64,000 nucleotides of DNA from positions 41,884,614 through 41,948,613 of the forward strand of contig NW_022098036.1 of the NCBI RefSeq assembly GCF_002288925.2. The letters run 5' to 3'. Numbering within the stretch: the stretch's first letter is position 1; each line of letters opens with the position of its first letter. Below, piece after piece: positions 58,851 to 64,000 of the stretch. The stretch is from Delphinapterus leucas (taxonomy: Eukaryota; Chordata; Mammalia; Artiodactyla; Monodontidae). The notes beneath the pieces were generated by a model that worked only from the letters and a program-made list of their open reading frames with translations, did no database searches and was not told the DNA's origin. The position numbers and the translations under genes are program-made.

Positions 58851-59874
58851 TGAAGGGTCTACCAAATTTAGCAACCTAGCGGCCATGTGGTTCCATAGTG
58901 AATATTTCAGGAGTGTGTGAAAGCAGACCTCAGACTGACATGAGCAGAGGACTGAATAAGCAATGAAGAAGTGTAGATGAGTAGAGGCTCTATGACAGTT
59001 CCTTTTCCATCAAAGTCAAGCTTCTCAGGTTGGGGCAAAAGTAAAAACGATGTTCCAGGAAGGAAAGTGAGAAGGATGCGTTTCTTCCTAAAGTGGAAAG
59101 AACAGAGAATGTTTATATTGTGGTAAAGATGGGGAAGCCCTAGAAGAAGGAGAATAATAATTGAAATGAAGACCATGAGGAGTTTAAAAAGAGTAAAAAG
59201 GATTCCACACAAAATATTCAATACGTAGTATGGTCAGTGAGTTGAATTGTGTGTGATAAGGAATCCCGGACATGAGGGAAGTGTTCGGTTTAAGGCAGCT
59301 AAGGACTTATACCACTTGCCTCCCCATCCCTTAAAGACCTTTTGTTTTCACACCTAGGTTGACTGGGGCAAAACAGCCCATTCTACAGAACTATAACCAG
59401 TATTTTTAAACATGCAACTACAACACACAAAGGAAGGGGATTCTTAAAGAAATGGTACTTTTCATAAAGACAAACATGGACAACCCTGTCAGATCAACAG
59501 TAGGAAAATGAGGACTCACACTGAGAGATTAACATCTGGCAAAGAAAAGCCTCAGGATTAAATCCCAGAGATTAGGTACAGTATTCTACAGATGCAGTTG
59601 TAATAATGGTGAAGAGGAGCAAACTTCCCACCATTGTGTCCTCCATGCCTGACATTGTGACAGTTAACAAGCAGTCATGAAATACTCCTATTTGGATCTC
59701 TGAATGGAGAGTGTAATATGAGCCTCATACCTCCTCCAATATGTGTCACTATCTTCTCGGTATAGGTAAGTGTGGGCTATCAGCTCTGTGCTACTGTGTA
59801 CAATGAAAGTCAACAGCTTTCTGAAGGTGCTAGAGATGCAAGAGTCTAGATTCTCCAAAGAAATGCTCATTTAT
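58851..59874. other. Unclassified DNA
   Basis: The 104-codon minus frame at 58907-59221 has hydrophobic stretches (FKLLMVFISIIILLLLGLP) but no domain, start context or neighbour to support a gene. Confidence 0.4.
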
Positions 59875-60010
59875 TTATTAATTCATTCAAAAACCATTTA
59901 GTGGGCTCTACTACATACCAGCCCTGGTATTAGAGCCGGGAATACAAAATCAATCAAGTTGCAATGTTTGTTTTCTATCCAGAAGCTCCCAAAGAAGACA
60001 ATGACCAACT
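59875..60010 (-). repeat. L2-like 3' end
   Basis: TTAATTCATTCAAAAACCAT, TTAGTGGGCTCTACTACATA, CCAGCCCTGGTATTAGAG and CTATCCAGAAGCTCCCAAAG follow the antisense L2 3' end. Confidence 0.55.
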
Positions 60011-60089
60011 GTGAATGGGGGGCATGAAACTGCTTCTCTAAGATGACAGAAACTGATGTGGATCTTGCAGAAGCATAAACTGTTTAGAG

Positions 60090-60248
60090 CAGTACTTCTT
60101 AAAGTTAAATGTGCACATACCTAAGGATCACATTAAAATGCAGACCCTGATTCACTAGGTCCAGTGTGGGGGTCCGAGATTCTGCATTTTACAAGTTCCC
60201 AGGTGATTCCAACTCTGCTGGTCCATGGACCATACTTCGAATAACAAG
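60090..60248 (+). mobile_element. MER5A-like hAT MITE
   Basis: CAGTACTTCTTAAAGTTAAA opens, then GATCACATTAAAATGCAGAC, CCTGATTCACTAGGTCCAGT, GATTCTGCATTTTACAAGTT and CCCAGGTGATTCCAACTCTG; CATACTTCGAATAACAAG closes, a diverged inverted repeat of the opening. The length of about 160 bp and the order match MER5A. It has no coding capacity. The expected 8-bp duplication is no longer clear. Confidence 0.8.
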
Positions 60249-60249
60249 C

Positions 60250-60824
60250 AGTCATAGTAACTTAATATAGGTGATGCTAAGCAGGGCACAAATTTGGGAA
60301 TTTTGTTTCTAAAATTTTTCTCTTCATAATATTCAATCTTTTTTGTTACATCTTTTCTTAGGGTTTTTTGATTTTTTTTCTACTGCAATGGTTAATTATA
60401 GTCTCAATTGGAAATACACTTTGGATGCATTCCTTCAGACAAAGGCATACCATAAATCACTGATTACTATGAGTATTCAAGTATATTTTTAATATATTTG
60501 GACTCTAAATAGCATATAACTTAGTTCCTTCCAGAAAAATTCCCAATGATCTATTTTCTCTGATTATTAAAGCATTATTTTATTAGGATTAGGAAGAGGA
60601 CATAAACGCTTTCTCATGTTCTCCCAACAGCTAAACTGTTCTATTTTTTCAGTATTTAATTGGAATGATCTTAGTTATCATTGGAGTAATAAATTTGTTA
60701 CCAATACTCTGTAAAAACTAGACTAGATGAAACTAACTGAAAACTCATATTTAAAGACTATATCTACAATTTCTAAAAACTATCAAGAAGCTTACAATGA
60801 GGTACTCTAAGATTTTTCACATTG
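60250..60824. other. Unclassified AT-rich DNA
   Basis: Nothing recognised. Confidence 0.4.
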
Positions 60825-60836
60825 AAAACAAAACAA

Positions 60837-61185
60837 GGGGACTTCCCTAGTGGTGCAAAGGTTAAGAATCTGTCTGCCAATGCAGGGGACACGGGTTCGA
60901 TCCCTGGTCCAGGAAGATCCCACATGCCGCAGAGCAACTAAGCCCATGGGCCACAACTACTGAGTCTGTGCACTAGAGCCCACGAGCCACAATGACTAAG
61001 CCCACGTGCCACAACTACTGAAGCCCCTGCACCTAGAGCCTGTGCTCCACAACAAGAGAAGCCACTGCAAATGAGAAGCCCTCGCACCGCAACGAAGAGT
61101 AGCCCCCACTCGCTGCAACTATAGAAAGCCCGCGCGCAGCAACGAAGACCCAACGCAGCCAAAAATAAATAAATAAATTTATTAA
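60837..61185 (+). mobile_element. CHR SINE, long type
   Basis: GGGACTTCCCTAGTGGTGCA, canonical B box GGTTCGATCC, three spaced CCACAACTACTGA / CCACAATGACTAA blocks, AAGAGAAGCCACTGCAAATG and the end GACCCAACGCAGCCAAAAAT. AAAACAAAACAA at 60825-60836 and 61186-61197 flanks it; this is low-complexity but consistent with a duplication. Confidence 0.93.
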
Positions 61186-61197
61186 AAAACAAAACAA

Positions 61198-61894
61198 AAC
61201 AAATCCAAGAGCCACTATAGCCCAACCACTGATACCTGGTATCACAATCCTCACACTTAAAATGATGGTATAATACTCAGTTTGATTCCCTGCCTCTTTA
61301 GCCCCCTAAATTTACACTAGAATTACTAACTCTCCCCTGAATATTCAGTTGCCCTACTTTTTAGAACAAGGCACAGTATAAGAAGCCCTAGGTCATTATT
61401 TGGTATTAAATCCTCTTGCCTATTGGTCTGCCTTAATTTTAATAGCAGATTCCCTGGTTGCCAGATGCCTTAGTCTTTACCTCGTACTTCTGAACACTCA
61501 TGGATTGGATTTCCTAACCCTTAATCTGAATGTCCTTCGGATGAGAGTCATAACATTAAATAACATATAGATCATCACAGTTAAAATCTTTTCTCTTCCC
61601 TGCTATGTAGATACTCTTAATTTGGATTTAAATTGAATTTTTGGCTAATCCTCACAGTCTGCCTGCATTTTCCATCATGAACTGAATTTAACAGTTTACA
61701 TTTAGTAAAAAAAAAAAATTAATGCCCAAATTTTCCATACTCTGATATAAATTATTTACCTAAACTATGAATACACCAAGATTTCTAATCTTGGCCTTCC
61801 CAGCATGTCTTCCTTCTCTTATCACCAAATCTATCCCATCCGTCTGTCACTCCATTCCTGATTCTGATAATGAGGTCCCTCCTTTTTCATCCCC
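61198..61894. other. Unclassified DNA
   Basis: Nothing recognised apart from an A-run at 61709-61720. Confidence 0.4.
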
Positions 61895-61990
61895 TAAAAA
61901 ACTTTTACTGAGCACCTACTATGTCCAAAGAACTATCCTATTGTATATAGGATACAGAAGAGAGTCCCCATCTATGCAGAGCTTATTCTT
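61895..61990 (-). repeat. L2-like 3' end
   Basis: AACTTTTACTGAGCACCTAC, TATGTCCAAAGAACTATCCT and ATCTATGCAGAGCTTATTCT match the antisense L2 3' end ('tgagcacctactatgtgcc', 'catggagcttac'). The 86-codon frame here is not a gene. Confidence 0.55.
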
Positions 61991-63239
61991 CAAATATTAT
62001 GACTCATTCTACCAGATTTGCACATAAGTTAAAACAACTTTGAACTTTATTCCAACTGTATTTTATTCTTTATTTTTGAAAAGTTCAGGAATGAATCATT
62101 TTAAACCCATCATTTCGTAGAAGTCTAACTATTATTTTCTGATATATATTCCTAGATTTCTGCAAAATGTATGGATTTAAAAAATTCTTACAAGTTTAAC
62201 TAACTATTCTACTTATATAAGAAAATAGTCTATAATCATTATCATACTGATAGAATCCTATATTGGAGGGTTTTTTTTAAATATTAGAAAATAACTCATT
62301 CAACACTCCTTCCCAAGTAAAGAATACATTGCACAGTGTCAGTATACATTATCTGATTTTTGCTCAGATATCCAGGAATTGGGAGTTTGTTACACAAGGT
62401 AAGCTCACATTGTTGGTTCTCTAATCTGTACCATTTTCGCTCTCAAAATCAAAAAAGGAAAATGCTGTCATAAGACAACTTCCAAATATTTGAATACAAC
62501 CATCCTGTCTCCCCTTAATTCTCTCTTTTCTAAGTTGAAGAGCTCTAATTTTGTGGCAGGGTTTATTATAGATCCTTCACCCTCCTGATCCCTGTCCTCT
62601 GTATGCACACCACTTGCAATGTTTCATCAAAAACAGTAGCACTCTTAATAGAACAAGATAATCCAGATGGGCCAACACAGGGCACCACAAAAACTCCTGA
62701 GACCTGGATAATCTAAAATTGCAAGGGTATCACATCTTCAGTTCATACTGACCTCATGGAAACGAAATCTTTTTTTCACATGAAATAGAAGCCGATATCC
62801 CCATATCTTAAACTTAATTAACCAATTCTTTATGCCTAAATAGAGTAAATTATGTTTGTCCTTGTTAATTTTTTATTGTTAGTTTCAACCCAATATTCCG
62901 TTCTAGGGAGGTGGAAACTTGACTCAATTACGTTATTAATTATCCCTCCCAATTTTTTTCCATCTGAAAATATGATAAGCTTGTCATATATGACTTCACC
63001 CAAAGAATCCATAGAACTTTTTAACAGTATAAAAGCAGAAGACAACCTTGTTGGCACTCCCAGATGGCAGCAAGCCATTAATCTTTTTCTTTTCTATTTG
63101 TCCCCTTTGTAAGTATATGAAACTAACACATGCATGCTATAAAATTTTAATACAGAAATGGATAAAGTAGAAATGGAAGCACTCCTATTGCAATCCTACT
63201 CTCCAGAGGTAAAAATGTTTAATACTTTGGTATATATTT
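61991..63239. other. Unclassified AT-rich DNA
   Basis: Overlapping plus and minus frames at 62836-63112 have no domain; nothing else recognised. Confidence 0.4.
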
Positions 63240-63255
63240 ATCTATCTAGATAGAT
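63240..63255. repeat. Perfect 16-bp palindrome
   Basis: ATCTATCTAGATAGAT is its own reverse complement and lies in a short TATC-rich stretch 30 bp before the SINE. Confidence 0.9.
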
Positions 63256-63285
63256 CTATCTACCTAACTCTAACTTTACATTTTT

Positions 63286-63487
63286 TTTTTTTTTTTTTGT
63301 TTTCGGGCCTCTCACTGTTGTGGCCTCTCCTGTTGCAGAGCACAGGCTCCGGACACACAGGCTCAGCGGCCATGGCTCACGGGCCCAGCCGCTCCGCGGC
63401 ATGTGGGATCTTCCAACACGGGGGCACGAACCCACGTCCCCTGCCTCGGCAGGCGGACTCTCAACCACTGCGCCACCAGGGAAGCCC
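63286..63487 (-). mobile_element. CHR SINE, short type
   Basis: Poly-T then TTCGGGCCTCTCACTG to CGCCACCAGGGAAGCC; the minus-strand B-box-like motif is GGTTCGTGCC. The 16-bp duplication CTAACTTTACATTTTT is at 63270-63285 and 63488-63503. The GCGGTACGC segment normally found next to the tail is missing. Confidence 0.96.
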
Positions 63488-63503
63488 CTAACTTTACATT
63501 TTT

Positions 63504-64000
63504 ATATATTTTTTGAAAAGTAGGTAAGCACTGTAAATGTTGTTCTGCAAACTTTTATTCGCTTAAATTATAATTAGCCTATTTTTATACATTCAAACAT
63601 TTCAAGCCTCCTCATTCTTTTTAACAGTTGCATTGTATGCCATTTTATAGTTGTACTACAATTTGTTTAATGAGTTTCTCTTTGATTAAACTACTTTACT
63701 TACAATTTTTGCTGTTATAAAATATACTACCATGTATATTTACTATAATGTACAAATTTGGGGGGCAATACTGAGAGAATTTCTGTAGGATTCATTCCTT
63801 AAAGTAGAATTATTGGTGAAAGATGATGAAAATTTTCAGATTAAATAGATACTCCCTAAAAAGTGATACTGAATTAAACTGAATTTAACATTGGTTGAAG
63901 TATAATATATATGTCCATTTGCATACATCTTTGCCCCAAAATGAACATTATCAAGCTTTTAATGTGTGCCATTATGACAGGAAAATGCTTATCTGGATTT
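63504..64000. other. Unclassified AT-rich DNA
   Basis: Nothing recognised up to the end of the window. Confidence 0.4.

Noticed and set aside
58907..59221. 104-codon minus-strand frame with a hydrophobic stretch
   Set aside because: The hydrophobic run reflects T-rich codons; there is no signal, domain or transcript evidence.
11690..63487. tRNA genes at SINE heads (A and B boxes visible)
   Set aside because: The boxes lie in SINEs with target-site duplications and A tails; the cloverleaf is not maintained.

Overview
This window is nuclear DNA from a mammal, almost certainly a whale, dolphin or close relative. The main evidence is sixteen copies of tRNA-derived SINEs of the cetacean/hippo CHR type, recognised by the start GGCTTCCCTGGTGGCGCAG, in three length classes. 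They sit beside artiodactyl-type LINE-1 3' ends. A deep layer of mammal-wide repeats (MIR, L2, a CR1/L3-like fragment, MER5A, Tigger elements, MLT1- and MLT2-like LTRs) fits a eutherian genome. The species call is inference from repeat content.

I found no protein-coding gene, exon or RNA gene that I can support. The sequence is visibly AT-rich, and its open reading frames are short, lack recognisable domains, or lie inside SINEs and decayed LINE-1 ORF2. It reads as intergenic DNA or the inside of a large intron.

Layout. 0-11.5 kb: AT-rich DNA with three 5'-truncated L1 3' ends (one inserted in a MIR, one carrying a SINE in its A tail) and microsatellites. 11.5-17.8 kb: three short CHR SINEs, an L1 insertion that seems to carry transduced 3' flank, an old L1 split by a SINE that holds a 32-base assembly gap, and an old LTR. 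18-27 kb: an internally deleted Tigger1 inside a MIR, then two long 5'-truncated L1s in head-to-head orientation (19916-22082 minus, 23456-26846 plus), each with its target-site duplication, the second nested in an older L1 and split by a long SINE. 27-33.4 kb: dense SINEs, two L2 copies, an MLT2-like LTR, a Tigger-type element and an MLT1-like LTR. 33.4-47.3 kb: about 14 kb with no lineage-specific SINE or L1 that I can see, only ancient repeats. 47.3-64 kb: scattered SINEs, MIR/L2 fragments, MER5A and a CR1/L3-like piece.

No genes work together here. The history is one of layered insertion, readable from target-site duplications: MIR/L2 and old L1 first, then Tigger and LTRs, then younger L1s and CHR SINEs. 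I did not find a previously undescribed system. The most useful observations are the candidate L1 3' transduction (12982-13376), the fixed T at the tRNA position-58 equivalent in the short SINE subfamily, the head-to-head L1 pair, and the retroposon-free 14 kb. Family names come from recognition by eye; no database search was run. Boundaries of ancient repeats are approximate.
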